Shown in pieces: positions 42,901 through 54,300 of a stretch of 64,000 nt of DNA; the stretch's first letter is position 1, and the number at the start of each line of letters is the position of its first letter. Below the pieces are notes generated by a model. The model worked only from the letters and a program-made list of their open reading frames with translations. It was not told the origin of the DNA and searched no databases. Origin of the DNA: Notospermus geniculatus. Its lineage: Eukaryota > Nemertea > Pilidiophora > Heteronemertea > Lineidae. The translations under genes were made by a program, and so were the position numbers. The stretch is taken from positions 287,473 through 351,472 of the forward strand of contig NMRB01000331.1 of the NCBI GenBank assembly GCA_002633025.1, given 5' to 3'.

Positions 42901-44130
42901 GCTGCTAGGTTGGTACGGCGGGTGTCAAGGCAACGACATACATTTAAATGAACCTGCCTGGCAATAGGAATGGCATGGATGGATAAATAAATAGCTGAAT
43001 GAGAGAACACGCAAAGCCTTGGTTACACTACATTAAGGGGAAGCTGTTGTTCATTTTCATATTGCTTGGGTCCAGGCCCCTCTGAGAAAAGCTACAAAGA
43101 CACCCCCAGCTGACTGTTTTTATGGTCCAATGTGCTTTATAGAAACAGAAAATGAGCAAAGTCCCAAGAATTACAGCTTAATTACATTACATAATCCTTA
43201 ATTAACAAAGAAATTCACCAAACATGAAAAACAGGTAGGCCTACAGTTTTCTTGGAGAAGAAGCGTGTAAATGGCACATTCAGGGTGTGGCAGCAATGTC
43301 ACAAAACCATAGAAACGCGGGTGGCGAGGGTGTTTTGACCTACACTTCATGTACACCATACACGCTCAGGACATTAAAGTAATTCCAGGAAGTAAAATCC
43401 TCAAGCGTCATGGCTGCCCTGTCTCGGACAATCTGGCAGCATTCATGGAATTCACGTGTGGAGTACTCTATATCTGTTGAACTTATTGCCATCAGAAGGG
43501 GTGGACTAAGTAGAAAAAACCTCGAACTTTATGATGCACATGTTGTTTGATCTTCAAAATGTAACATTTCTTGGGAAAGTGTACCGACTACTCATCTTTT
43601 GTTTCAGCCTATTAGGTTATTAGTGCCTTCATTTTCGTCATATGATTGTACTTTTATGGTATTTTGACATGTTTTATTTACAACGTCTGACACGTTCCAA
43701 AAATTCACAACGTCAGCTTGCCCTTAAATCCGCGGTTTTTTTGCGGTCACACCTATGAATTGCCGAGCTTCAAGAAACCCTTGTCTGAAAAACACGGGTA
43801 TTTAAAACACGGAAGGTCGCCGTGCTTTTCGAAATCCCCGTGTTTTCGTTAGTTCTCAGTACGGCTACAGATGGCGCAGCCATTAAGTGACCTAGGTACA
43901 GATGGCGAAGTGACCTCGTTTTTGCGCCTCCAATAATGTGTGCCAATACAGAAATGACGGCAGAGTCAGTGCATGCAGCGCAACTGTCGAAGGGCTACTT
44001 AAAGCTGACGTGAACGAACGAAAAGCCCCCATGCGACGAGCAAGAGAATTGCAAACGCCCTGCAAACACCTCAAACGACGGCTCAGAACATGATAGACCC
44101 CACGACGCCAGGAGGGCGCCACCTTATTTG
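42901..44130. repeat. Upstream duplicon, no gene
   Basis: Matches 13400-14595 and then 28672-28790, thereby bridging the 14-kb insertion. After about 44000 the sequence is not shared. No convincing coding frame. Confidence 0.75.
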
Positions 44131-44179
44131 CCTTCAGGCAACAGAGCTGTCAACATCTCCGGATGCCTCTCACACTACT

Positions 44180-44460
44180 CAAAGAAAAAAAATTGTAGTC
44201 ATTTAGACACGATTCGAACCGTCAACCTCCTGATTTGTAATCCACCACTCTCTCCACTCGGCCAACACGAGACAGTTGACAGAGACATTATTTCTGTTTG
44301 TTATAGACGTAGGCCTTCCACTTACATAATAATACTACGAATAAGAGAAAGGATGGGCAGTCTCCCAACAAGTTCGGTGGCCGAATGGGGAAGGTGGTGG
44401 AACAGAGATAACACGGCGCGGGTTCGATTCCCGCCTGGGTCATACTTTTTTCTTTCAAAA
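44180..44460. repeat. Inverted pair of tRNA-derived repeats
   Basis: The minus strand at about 44200-44265 and the plus strand at about 44376-44443 both read TGGCCGA(G/A)TGG as an A box and GGTTCGA(A/T)TC as a B box. Both are followed by an A-rich tract. The plus copy has a perfect T-arm (GCGGGTTCGATTCCCGC). Anticodon stems do not form properly, so these are Leu/Ser-tRNA-derived short repeats and not active tRNA genes. They face away from each other across about 110 bp. Confidence 0.6.
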
Positions 44461-44477
44461 AAAGTGTTCAGCAGGTG

Positions 44478-44730
44478 NNNNNNNNNNNNNNNNNNNNNNN
44501 NNNNNNNNNNNNNNNNNNNNNNNNNNNNNNNNNNNNNNNNNNNNNNNNNNNNNNNNNNNNNNNNNNNNNNNNNNNNNNNNNNNNNNNNNNNNNNNNNNNN
44601 NNNNNNNNNNNNNNNNNNNNNNNNNNNNNNNNNNNNNNNNNNNNNNNNNNNNNNNNNNNNNNNNNNNNNNNNNNNNNNNNNNNNNNNNNNNNNNNNNNNN
44701 NNNNNNNNNNNNNNNNNNNNNNNNNNNNNN
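44478..44730. other. Assembly gap (253 Ns)
   Basis: An N run. It replaces the left arm of the foldback element whose right part is at 44731-45389, so the gap probably reflects failure to assemble a long hairpin. Confidence 0.95.
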
Positions 44731-45389
44731 TTTTTTGTGATTTTTGTTGCAGTTCTGATAGAGTGGAACTTTCTAAGGATTTGGGGCTTTGTTTCATCAA
44801 AATATGTTGAGTGGTTGCTGAGATATCTGAGATTATCAAAATTTCGATAATTTGAAAATTTTCAATTTTTCACAAAATTTTGATATCAGTAGAGAGAGCT
44901 CACTTCAAAACGTAGAAGTATGAAGTTTTGGAACTTTTAGCGTAAACCGGTAAGCAGTTAAGCATGTTTGATATTTTTGATATTTTGACCAAATGCAATA
45001 TTACTGCCCAAATAACGCAAAAAAGTTCCAAAATTTTGTAAACCCGTGTTCTGAGGTTAGCTTTATCCAATGGCATCAAAATTACCTGAAAAGCACGAAA
45101 ATCTCAAATTATCAAAATTTTGATAATCTCAGATATCTCAGCAACCACTCAACATATTTTGATGAAACAAAGCCCCAAATCCTTAGAAAGTTCCACTCTA
45201 TCAGAACTGCAACAAAAATCACAAAAAAATTACGTAATAACAATGTTTCCGAATATCCAAAATATTGATGCAGAAATATGACCAACAAGATAAACTTTCA
45301 TGTACAACAAACCGTGTTAAAATTGGTCCAGTAGTATTTGAAATATTCAAGATGTCAGGTGGAGATAAATTTTTGTCAATGACTGTACA
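44731..45389. mobile_element. Second copy of the foldback element, left arm in gap
   Basis: Related along its length to 36770-37466, ending with the same ...CAATGACTGTACA terminus. The interior turn-around is near 44960. The left terminal ~250 bp would lie in the N run. The sequence to the right returns to TRIM 3'-flank duplicon sequence. Confidence 0.8.
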
Positions 45390-46478
45390 TGTATTTTTGT
45401 TTATAAACATTATGCGGGCTGGTTGTCATGCGCCTCGACTTATCATCTTACCCCATTGACCATGTTGACATTTGTTGACATCTTACTACATACGGAAACA
45501 CTATTGTTCTCCAATGGCCGCATACTTGGGTCGGACTTATCCTAAAGTACAGCTGTACAGGACTTTCTCTACGCTTGAAGCATCGAGAAAGACTTTAATG
45601 AAAGTCTGGCTGAAGTCCGACCCAAGCATACGGCCCTTAGCCTCCATTTCTCATTTCGAGATAAGCGAAATTTTGAATGTGGCGCTGAGAGAGCAGTTTC
45701 CTGCAGGAAACGGCGTCGACATAATATTGCTGGGGAGCAAGAGATGTACTGTAGAACTCGCACGACGACCCGGAGAAAAGCTTTCCAAATCAACCAACCT
45801 CATTTTTATCCAAGAATAGAGCACACGTTTTCACAACAGAAGCTCTTTATTTCAGGAAAAAAAACAGTTCGCGATAGTTGCAAGAATGAATCTAAATCTC
45901 AAATTACAAGTACAATTGCATTTACAGTGAACTCCTTCGTTGCTACGCAAGAAGACTTGAAAGCGAATTTTCAGTGGTATAAATTGAAGCGCGGAAGCCA
46001 AGCTTGAACACCCCATATGGTATCTAGCCTACTTCTTTTTACTTCACTCAATAGGCCTACAGAAAATATAACCAGTTATAACTGCAGCTTAGTTCCTTGA
46101 CTACGGTGTCTCAGAGTCAGATGTGCATAATTCTATGTTCGGTATTACATGTACATGTACATGCATTTACGCGAATGACCCCCTAGGCGAAATTTATTGT
46201 GCTTAGTACGGTATCTGAAATCCTTGCACCCCCCCCCCCCGCATAGCAGCGACAAAATTTACCCATGCATCATTAGAGGCAACACCTGCGAAGCGGCGGC
46301 GATAGAGAAATCCAGAAATCAGTCTTACTCCCTCCCCAACTCCAAACGGGAGACTGACTCATTTCTGAGAACACAGGAACTTCCACCTCTTCATCATTCA
46401 TCGTCCCATAGCAGGGCTTTCGGTCTACCTCATGTTAATACACTCACTCGCACCCCAAGTGTGAGTGGATGAAATGCC
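45390..46478. repeat. 3'-flank duplicon of the TRIM array, copy 4 (left part)
   Basis: Matches 29090-30175. It stops at GTGGATGAAATG and resumes at 50852 (GGAGCGAGGTAAAAACC), the two halves being separated by the 4.37-kb element. Confidence 0.8.
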
Positions 46479-46745
46479 ACCACTCTAAAAAATTTCTTGT
46501 CGTACTGACAAACTGGAACTGGAACTCGTTCTCAGCCATATGCTTAAATTGACAGGGTCTATATTGTCAATTGACATGTTTTTAACTTGTCATCCTCGGA
46601 AAAGAGACATCTTATCATTGAAACAAATACATCTCGTCATTCAGGCTACACAAAAATTAAAAATTATGCGCCAAGAGACCGTTATGCGGTAGTTACAAGT
46701 ACTAACAACAGGTACAAATGAAAGAAAAACCCTCCCAAATTTCAG

Positions 46746-46821
46746 GGCCTACGGCGGGATTCGAACCTACGACCTATGAAATATATAAACTACTAGACAT
46801 AACCCCTAAACCCTCGTGGCC
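46746..46821 (-). repeat. tRNA-like sequence inside the 4.37-kb element
   Basis: A 76-base minus-strand stretch has paired ends (GGCCACG with CGTAGGCC, one bulge), an A-box-like GTTTAGGGGTTA and a strong B box (GGTTCGAATCC). The anticodon stem is poor. Probably tRNA-derived. Confidence 0.45.
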
Positions 46822-46852
46822 AATGAGGCAACGATGGTGACAGCATGCTTTA

Positions 46853-47071
46853 AAGCCTGCCGCACACGGGAGCTATCTGCTGAGCAAAAGGTTATTCGAG
46901 GCCGTTTGCTCAGCAGGTAGCTCGCGTGTGCGCGTAATTTCGGTGAGTTTTTTGCCTCGCGAGGCAGAAAGCTCCCTCCCGTGTGCGCGTATTTTTCGGT
47001 GAGCTATCTGCTGAGCAAACGGTCTCGAATAACCTTTTGCTCAGCAGATAGCTCCCGTGTGCGGCAGGCTT
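46853..47071. mobile_element. Palindromic MITE AAGCCTGCCGCAC, copy 1
   Basis: Starts AAGCCTGCCGCACACGGGAG and ends with its mirror. The whole 219 bp folds back, with internal CTGCTGAGCAAA repeats. A second copy in the same orientation, with the same left flank (GGTGACAGCATGC), is at 50266-50479. Confidence 0.8.
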
Positions 47072-47394
47072 AAGCCTGCCGCACACGGGAGCTAACTGCT
47101 GAGCAAAAAGTCTCTCGAGACCGTTTGCTCAGCAGATAGCTCGCTGTGTGCGCGTGTTTTTCGGTGAGTTTTCTGCCTCGCGAGGCGTTGAGGTGAATAT
47201 TCAACATGTTTGATATTTCTCGCCTCGAGAGGCGAAAAACTCACCGTGTGCGCGCAACTTGAGCTACGTGCTGAGGGCAAAAATTCTAGGTGGCCAATGA
47301 AAACGCTTCCTCCGTTCACATGATTTAAAGATGGCGGTCCCAACGGAATAGCAGACATGCATGAAACGGAATACTAGGTATGTATCAAAACTGA

Positions 47395-48150
47395 ACGTAC
47401 GAAAACGAAAAATGAACCTATGATTAAGTTGAACATGTAACACTGAATGTGATTGGTCGCCCGCGCCTTATCGACCACAGCACCGACGGACGGTGAACCT
47501 AACCATAATTATATGTTTTCGTCCGGTAGGTCCACCTTGTGATTGGTTTATAGGAAGATAAAGCACAATCGCCTGTTGTGAATGAATAGTGCAGGGCGTA
47601 GACTGGCGGGTCTCGTTACGGTTTGCTTGAATAGAGTCCTTGTAACTGACGTTTATCTGTCGCCCGATATGGCCGATAAAATACCAGGAATGTCCTCCAG
47701 CATGTAGCCGTATGACATGGCAAGGGGTCAAAACCAACCTCGTGATGACCGCGTGATGTAAGATCATGTAATGGTTTAAAACATTGCGCCTATTAAAATC
47801 TGCTGCTTGGGGCCTCCGTGGATTAGATGGAAGGACTTGCACTGTCTCCCCACTCATCCACCAGAAGTCCATTTCTGACCCGTCACCAAAAAACGAGTAC
47901 TAAGTCGCTCTGAAGTTGGCAGGTTGAGACCAACGTTTTGTCAATTTCCGTAGCCCTTGGCGTATTGTTGACCTGCGTTTTGTAAAATCTCAGTGACAAC
48001 GTTTCTGCCTTAAGCTTTATCTCAGCTCCTCGAGTTATTTTGGTTCATCCTGGTTCATATCTTGTGATTTGATGTGACGGGTCACATTTCATGGGAAGCG
48101 ACTTGTAAAAAAACGACTTTTCCGTTGTGACGGCCATTTAGGCGTCGTCG
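47395..48150. other. No recognised gene
   Basis: A minus-strand frame of 134 codons (47468-47872) begins at an ATG but matches nothing I know and has no compositional support. At 47876-47945 the text resembles the ends of the element at 2887 (GTCGCTCTGAAGTTGGCAGG). Confidence 0.3.
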
Positions 48151-48152
48151 TC

Positions 48153-48279
48153 AATAGGGAGTTTTTGCAAAGCCCTCGAAACGCCAACGCGAACGCCAAT
48201 CCCATTGTTCAATGCCGCGAAGAGAACAGCGAACAATAGCGGGATAGACGTTTCGGGGGATTTGCGAAAACTCTCTATT
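48153..48279. mobile_element. MITE GAGTTTTCGCAAAGCC family, copy 1
   Basis: ATAGGGAGTTTTTGCAAAGCC and its mirror bound 127 bp. A better preserved copy is at 50527-50660, which also shows GGCGTTTCGGGGGC near the right end. Confidence 0.7.
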
Positions 48280-48593
48280 TTTTCTTCGAATCGCGGAAGA
48301 GGCAGAGGTGATCCAGTGGTGGAATCGGGGTCTTCCATCAAAAGTGGGAGTCGCTGACATATTTGATCTTGTGTGACGGGAAAATTGGATGTAAAGAATT
48401 CCATCCAACATCATTTTGCAGAATAGGTTTCGTCCTATTTTTGTTTGACCAAACTTGGAAATTTAATCGTGTGTAGCGGAGCAGGATTTTTGTTGCGTGA
48501 TTGACCCTATCATGCCCAGTACATTCACTGCTAGTTTTTAGTAGCCCTTCTATTAATGTCAGTGGGGATTGAATTTTATGACATCACTCTGTA

Positions 48594-48860
48594 TAAAGTG
48601 TTTTTCACATTGAACTGGCCAAAGGTACTTAGTTGAACTCAGGAATGTGACCAGATCACATTTACCGAGAGGTAGTGGTGTTGCACAACACTGACTTGAA
48701 AACAGATTATAGCTCTTTCATGCTGTCAGCCAAAGCTGGTCAGCCATGGCACTGGCTGCCGAGGGTTGTGTAACATTATTATTTGTGATCATGCCATTAC
48801 AGTTTAGTGACAAGAGGTCAGCCAAGTACCTTTGGCCAGTTCAATGTGAAAAACACTTTA
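48594..48860. mobile_element. MITE with perfect 37-bp inverted ends
   Basis: TAAAGTGTTTTTCACATTG at 48594 continues to 48630 and is mirrored without mismatch at 48824-48860. The 193-bp interior is non-coding. Confidence 0.8.
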
Positions 48861-49378
48861 CCTGGCAGCCATTTTTATAAGAATGTTTGATGAATAAGAT
48901 TGATGGTGTGTGGCGGGGCCAAATTTGATCAAACATGTTTGACGAAAAAGTTGCACCAACATGTTGGATCGTGTGTACAGGCCATAAGCTGCATTTTGTC
49001 AGCAGCAGAACAAAGACTGGTTGACAAAGCACAATAATAGCGCATGGCTCATTGACCTTGTTCCATTTACTTCGTCAAACCCGCGCCAGTTACTTGGTCA
49101 ACAAGAAAACGACACCTGCCACTTGCTCTCCTGGCCAAGGGGCGGAGTTTTTAGCGGTTTCAATAGTTGTTGCGCAACAGAGCTCATTCATCCACACCGA
49201 CGGTCATTGCAATCAGGTGGATCTATCAATGAAATTGGGTGGGCTTACTATTCAAAACCGAACGAAAACGGGACGTACACATAACCCACGTGACTGGGGA
49301 TGGCCAGTCATAAATGTAGTACCAAATGTTCATGGCCGAAAACTCGACCTTTATAAGTTTAGTTTTGATACATACCTA

Positions 49379-49940
49379 CTAGTACATGTACGTTGAATTG
49401 TAAGTAAATGTAGTTGAACGATAACCCGTCTTTTTATTGTCGATCAATTCAGATTATAGTGTATGGCAAGCTACACCGGAATTTATTCAAGACCCTGAAA
49501 TAATTAGGTTCAAGAAGTAAAATTTATAATTCTTGGATATGAATTCAAGAAGTAAAAGTTTATATCCAGGAAATAGGGAGGTTCTGCAAGCTTACATTTA
49601 CGATTACGATTTGATGACGTCACGCCTTATGTCAAGAAAGCACGTGACGTGATGGTGTCATCTTTGACTTGAAGCTTCCCGTGCCAGGTGAAGAGGGTCG
49701 ATGTATCCCATTGGCAAGCGCTCCAGGGCAGATGTGCCAAGCATTCTTCTTGTCATTTTTACTGCAACTGCGAAAAATACCCAGTTGTGAATGTGTTAAA
49801 TTGCAAGCAAATTCTTGGATTACAAAATTCAGAACCTCCCTGTTATAAATGTTACTTCTTCATCTGAATTGATCGACAATAAAAAGACGTCGAGTTATCG
49901 TTCAACTACATTTACTTCCAATTCAACGTACATGTACTAG
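49379..49940. mobile_element. 562-bp MITE inside a larger inverted repeat
   Basis: CTAGTACATGTACGTTGAAT and its mirror form ~76-bp ends. It interrupts the right arm of the 3.15-kb element, whose left arm at 47371-47390 shows the intact sequence. Order of events: the larger element first, this one later. Confidence 0.75.
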
Positions 49941-50265
49941 TATTCCGTTTCATGCATGTCTGCTATTCCGTTGGGACCGCCATCTTTAAATCATGTGAAC
50001 GGAGGAAGCGTTTTCATTGGCCACTTAGAATTTTTGCCCTCAGCACGTAGCTCAAGTTGCGCGCACACGGTGAGTTTTTCGCCTCTCGAGGTGAGAAATA
50101 TCAAACATGTTGAATATTCACCTCAACGCCTCGCGAGGCAGAAAACTCACCGAAAAACACGCGCACACAGCGAGCTATCTGCTGAGCAAACGGTCTCGGA
50201 GAGACTTTTTGCTCAGCAGTTAGCTCCCGTGTGCGATGGTGACAGCATGGTGACAGCATGCTTTA

Positions 50266-50479
50266 AAGCCTGCCGCACACGGGAGCTATCTGCTGAGCAA
50301 AAAGTTATTCGAGACCGTTTGCTCAGCAGGTAGCTCGCGTGTGCGCGTAATTTCGGTGAGTTTTTTGCCTCGCGAGGCAGAAAGCTCCCGTGTGCGCGTA
50401 TTTTTCGGTGAGCTATCTGCTGAGCAAACGGTATCGAATAACTTTTTGCTCAGCAGATAGCTCCCGTGTGCGGCAGGCT
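50266..50479. mobile_element. Palindromic MITE AAGCCTGCCGCAC, copy 2
   Basis: Same orientation and left flank as 46853-47071, about 95% alike by eye. Confidence 0.75.
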
Positions 50480-50526
50480 GAGTTCAAGAAATTGAGCGAT
50501 AAATGTGAGGGAAGCGCGTGCGCAAT

Positions 50527-50660
50527 AATAGAGAGTTTTCGCAAAGCCCCCGAAATGCCAACGCGAACGCCAAACCTATTGTTCGATGCCACGAAGAGAG
50601 CACCGAACAAAAGGATAGACGTTCACGTTGGCGTTTCGGGGGCTTTGCGAAAACTCGCTA
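50527..50660. mobile_element. MITE GAGTTTTCGCAAAGCC family, copy 2
   Basis: TAGAGAGTTTTCGCAAAGCC and its mirror bound the element. Related to 48153-48279. Confidence 0.75.
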
Positions 50661-51219
50661 ATGTCCTGCCACCTGCAACTTATCGCCATAACTAGAGACC
50701 TTGTCAACTGGACAGACTGAACTCGTCACAGAGATGTGCGACTCGCCATGACAAGTAAATCGTGTCATGAATGACGTAATTCGTCAGACTGACTAAAGCA
50801 TCTCATCAATATTCGCAGACAAGTTGCGGTGACAAGAATTTTTTAAGAGTGTGGAGCGAGGTAAAAACCCTGCTCTGACAGGATGTCCATTGATATATTC
50901 TGGGGCGGGTTGTTAAAAACAGTATCATCACTAACGTGGCATTAGTGTTATCTTGGCCTTATCTCCATCAGTTAAGCCCGTTTCAGTTATAACACCACGT
51001 TAGAGATAACGTAAAAATAGCACTAACTTAACAACCCAGGCCTGGTTTCAATGTCCAGAATTGGTAGAGTTAGCCATTAGTACAATGTATACATGTAGGC
51101 GTAGTTGGGCTGGTGAATTTCTTTGCCCACACCATGAGCTTCTCCATACAGGTTTCAAAGTACGTATATAATTTTGGCAGAGTTTGCCTTGGTATGTCTT
51201 TTGCCAACATGATGCATTA

Positions 51220-53799
51220 TCAGTTAGTGAGGACAAATAACTCCACGAGTGTCTTTCGCCCACTAGCGTTGACTGATGGAAAAGATGCAACCATTCGATT
51301 GCCGCGGATGAAGAACTTAACACCAACTGTGCTCTTCCGTTTCAGTGGCCGTCCGAAAACATCGTTCAGGGCGATGACATGGTCTTCATCACGTTCAAGG
51401 CGCCATCTTCCTTCACGGATATCCAGAATTTGCGTCAGCTCCATTTCGCCTTCTGCCGAAATGTTTTCCATCACCCACTTCAGAATCCATAAGTCTCCTG
51501 CAGAACTGCAACTGATGCTTTCAGTATTGAGAAAGCTCTGCGGATACAACGCTGATCGCCACAGATATGTTGACGCTACTGAGAGTTTCCATGGATGATT
51601 GTCTGACCACGCTCCCCAACGAATATACACATCACTACCCTTGATGCCTACATCATGTACTACAGTATACTCAGAAGGGAACCATGTGCTATATTTTACT
51701 TCCCCATCATCGTTGACCTGTAGCTGGTCTGTAATTGATTTATCTCCGCCCCAAACAAGGAAGCGTGTTGCACTGTACAAACCTATACCTCGGGGATGAA
51801 GTATCGGATTGACACATGTTTTCAGGCCGCACCACTTGTCGTAGAGTTCAATATCCCTTAACTTAACACTGTCCAAGCCAATAATCCGAATAACTGTCCG
51901 CGGGTATGGCCATAGAAGAGCTATAATCTGCTCGGACTCGTTCACTGCTGCATCTACGGCAAACTCCAAGCCGTGGTGAATAGATCTGCAGACACTTGTG
52001 TATGGCGGTAGCCATTGGTGGATTGCCATGGAAGAAGAGGGTGGTTTTACTTCACGCAGCCAATGGCCCCATATCCAAACATCTTGCCACTGCCCAACAA
52101 CGACCACTACACACAGCACACACCACAAGCACACCGCAACACTTCGTCGTGACCAGTCATCATAGAGTAGTGTTCTTAAAGTTGCAAACATCCCGACTGC
52201 CAACATACATACCAAGTAAAATATAACCCCCGAAACTGCAAAAGCACCAAGATCTTCTGCAAGTTTAAATTTCGTGATGATTTCGTTGTCGACCGTAGCG
52301 TTACAGACCGCCAACACACGGTCGCCAGTCAGCAGAAACAGTCGTTTCACCTCCTGCCCATCGGGCACCTCAAATTCCACCGTCTTCTTGGCGCACTCGA
52401 ACGGCTTCGTGTTCTGGTATGCGGGAAAAAAATGAACGAACTTTGTTCCAGGTTGAATAGTCCCTATGTTGCTGACGACAAAATCAGCTGAATCATCTGA
52501 TACAGAGTTGATGTCGCCGGTATGATCAGATGATGAATTGGGGACGAACACTGGCAATGCCTCAAAACGATGTTCATATCTCGTCGCAGTCGAGTCTCCG
52601 CGGTCCACGATTTCTGTCAGACCAGCCTTTACGTCAACTAGCCTCTCAATCCTCTCGACTACACCACCGTCAGTCTCCTCTCCGTCCAAAGCCTGTCGAG
52701 CGAGATCACGAGCATCGTTGGCTTTCTCCGACGAATCCACGAGCTCCTGGCGCTCGTCCGAAGCAGCGGTTACCTCCAAATCATAAGAACGATCTACCCT
52801 CTCGATAGCCTTCTTCCCATCTTGCTCAAGCCTCGTCCTTCCCTTAACTGCTTCACGCCTTTTCTTGCCAATATTCAGGTCTTCACTTTGTAAGTCGGCT
52901 AAAACGGAGGTCAGCTCTCGCAGCCTTTCTTGTAATGGGAACATCTCATTTTTAATTGCGTCCATGCTTGCATAGCATTCCAACCTTTCTCGTTCTATTT
53001 TCTCTATCTCCGCCGAAACTACCTTAACTTGAGTATCGACGGCATCTCGAACTTCCTCCTTCGTCGTGCTGCGTGCCTTCTCAACTGCATCAATCACCGT
53101 CTCCAACCGCTTTATCTTAGTATCGAAATGTTCTTTTATTTTTTCTTCCCTGTATTGATCAAAACTTTGTTGAAGGGTGTTGCCCAATGATGTCAAAATA
53201 TCATCGTATGTACCCACCTCATGCACATCATTAAAGCAGTGCTGTCGAGCGCACTTGAAGCAGGTGGCCTTCCTACAGGTCAGGCAGTAATGGGTCCAAG
53301 GCGCTTTGTGAGGTTTACAAACTCCCACCAGTGGCTTAACCGTATGTGCGGCAGTCAAAGGTGAGAGAGTGTGCTGGTCGTGGCATGCTGAACAGAGATA
53401 CAAGGAACAGGTCTCACAGTACTGGACAGCTGGCACGTCATCGAGCTTCAGGAGCTTGCAGACATCACAGCAGCCGCGTTTTGCTTGGCCTCTGGAAAAC
53501 AAACTTGAAGGCAAATTTTGCACGGTTTCCACAATGTTCCTCAGAGCAATATTGTCCATAAACCCATCAACCCCATTTCTTGGCAATTGGCAGGACCTCC
53601 GACAATATGGACACGGTACGTCGATCTCTGCGAAGCCTTCGTTCGAGCGTGTTTCGATGTATTGCTGGAGGCACTCGCGACAAAATGAATGTTGGCAGGG
53701 TCCAATCACCTTGGGGTGGTCGAACAACTCCGTGCATATAGAACATGCCACTGTGTCTTTCACTTCATCCAAAATTCGTTGAAAGCCAGGGGAAGCCAT
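51220..53799 (-). CDS. Membrane TRIM-like E3 ligase, intact copy D (859 aa)
   Basis: RING with all eight ligands, B-box 1 (CCDVCKLLKL...CHDQH), B-box 2 with an extra residue (CARQHC), then coiled coil. The hydrophobic hairpin is unlike the other copies (AFAVSGVIFYLVCMLAVGMF, short loop, then VAVCLWCVLCVVVVV) although the LGQWQDVWIWG-type border is kept, so the segment appears to have been exchanged. The C-terminal region is nearly identical to the fragment at 118-683. The ATG at 53799 follows the conserved acceptor by eight bases. Shortest of the intact copies. Confidence 0.9.
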   Translation of the reverse strand: MASPGFQRILDEVKDTVACSICTELFDHPKVIGPCQHSFCRECLQQYIETRSNEGFAEIDVPCPYCRRSCQLPRNGVDGFMDNIALRNIVETVQNLPSSLFSRGQAKRGCCDVCKLLKLDDVPAVQYCETCSLYLCSACHDQHTLSPLTAAHTVKPLVGVCKPHKAPWTHYCLTCRKATCFKCARQHCFNDVHEVGTYDDILTSLGNTLQQSFDQYREEKIKEHFDTKIKRLETVIDAVEKARSTTKEEVRDAVDTQVKVVSAEIEKIERERLECYASMDAIKNEMFPLQERLRELTSVLADLQSEDLNIGKKRREAVKGRTRLEQDGKKAIERVDRSYDLEVTAASDERQELVDSSEKANDARDLARQALDGEETDGGVVERIERLVDVKAGLTEIVDRGDSTATRYEHRFEALPVFVPNSSSDHTGDINSVSDDSADFVVSNIGTIQPGTKFVHFFPAYQNTKPFECAKKTVEFEVPDGQEVKRLFLLTGDRVLAVCNATVDNEIITKFKLAEDLGAFAVSGVIFYLVCMLAVGMFATLRTLLYDDWSRRSVAVCLWCVLCVVVVVGQWQDVWIWGHWLREVKPPSSSMAIHQWLPPYTSVCRSIHHGLEFAVDAAVNESEQIIALLWPYPRTVIRIIGLDSVKLRDIELYDKWCGLKTCVNPILHPRGIGLYSATRFLVWGGDKSITDQLQVNDDGEVKYSTWFPSEYTVVHDVGIKGSDVYIRWGAWSDNHPWKLSVASTYLWRSALYPQSFLNTESISCSSAGDLWILKWVMENISAEGEMELTQILDIREGRWRLERDEDHVIALNDVFGRPLKRKSTVGVKFFIRGNRMVASFPSVNASGRKTLVELFVLTN

Positions 53800-53807
53800 C
53801 ACGTGGT

Positions 53808-54208
53808 CTGGAAAGACAGAATAAGGATTGCAAACGCCATCTTGTTTCGCCGAAGCAACGTAGGCCTGTTGGGCAGAAGCGTCGTTGGCCTACTCTATCT
53901 TCAGAATTTGTCATGATTCATGAACAATGTCTCTTAGTTTTAATTAGGTAGACCTATATCTTGAACTGCGGTTATGCGGCCCTAATGCACATATGTAGGC
54001 CTTTGTTATGTTTGTCATATGAAAACACGGAAAGCACTTGAGCGTGGGGCGACTCTTGAGAGTTGGGTGAACAGTCCCGTGATATCATGATAAATCAGAG
54101 ACAGAGTAAGGTTGACTTGTGCAATATTGTCCAATTAGCCACCGCAAACTCGCCTGAAGAGTTCGTCGATCCCAACGATGAAGAGAAAAGAGAAAATTCG
54201 CTACTGAC
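53808..54208 (-). other. 5'-leader intron of TRIM copy D
   Basis: Acceptor TCTTTCCAG before the ATG and donor GGTCAGT at 54203-54209. At 401 bp this is the shortest of the five leader introns and probably nearest the ancestral form. Confidence 0.65.
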
Positions 54209-54300
54209 CTTTTGTTTCCGCGTCTGCAGTCTGCAGTCTGCTATCTGGTGGTGGCCGGTTAATAGGTCAGGGGTGATTATTCGCCGAATCGATTCCGCGG
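54209..54300 (-). promoter_or_regulatory. Putative promoter and leader exon of TRIM copy D
   Basis: AATCGATT core at 54287-54294 within the palindrome CGAATCGATTCC. A CTGCAG repeat lies between core and donor. Confidence 0.5.

Larger units (their letters stand above)
47081..50234. mobile_element. 3.15-kb element with ~300-bp inverted repeats
   Basis: 47081-47376 and 49937-50234 are almost identical in inverted orientation (starting GCACACGGGAGCTAACTG). The similarity originally extended about 18 bases further inward (GTATGTATCAAAACT) but is interrupted on the right by a later insertion at 49379-49940. The interior (47395-49360) holds no recognisable transposase. Confidence 0.8.
46481..50851. 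mobile_element. 4.37-kb CACTCT-ended composite element
   Basis: CACTCTAAAAAATTTCTTGTC at the left and the mirrored CACTCTTAAAAAATTCTTGTC at the right form 21-bp inverted ends. The uninterrupted flank is present near 30175, so the insertion is real; the target duplication is unclear (at most a few bases). No transposase is encoded. The interior consists of nested palindromic elements, described separately, with the only long frame at 47468-47872 unrecognised. Confidence 0.75.

Noticed and set aside
44128-44850. 240-codon plus-strand frame across the N run
   Set aside because: Most of it is Ns, and the ends are a tRNA-derived repeat and a foldback element.
46746-46821. Functional tRNA gene on the minus strand
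   Set aside because: The B box is good but the anticodon stem does not form and it lies inside a mobile element, so it is called tRNA-derived.
47468-47872. 134-codon minus-strand frame inside the 4.37-kb element
   Set aside because: No recognisable domain, no paralog, and unremarkable length for chance.
46853-50479. CRISPR-like array of CTGCTGAGCAAA repeats
   Set aside because: The repeats are palindromic arms of MITEs with no regular spacers, and the DNA is animal.
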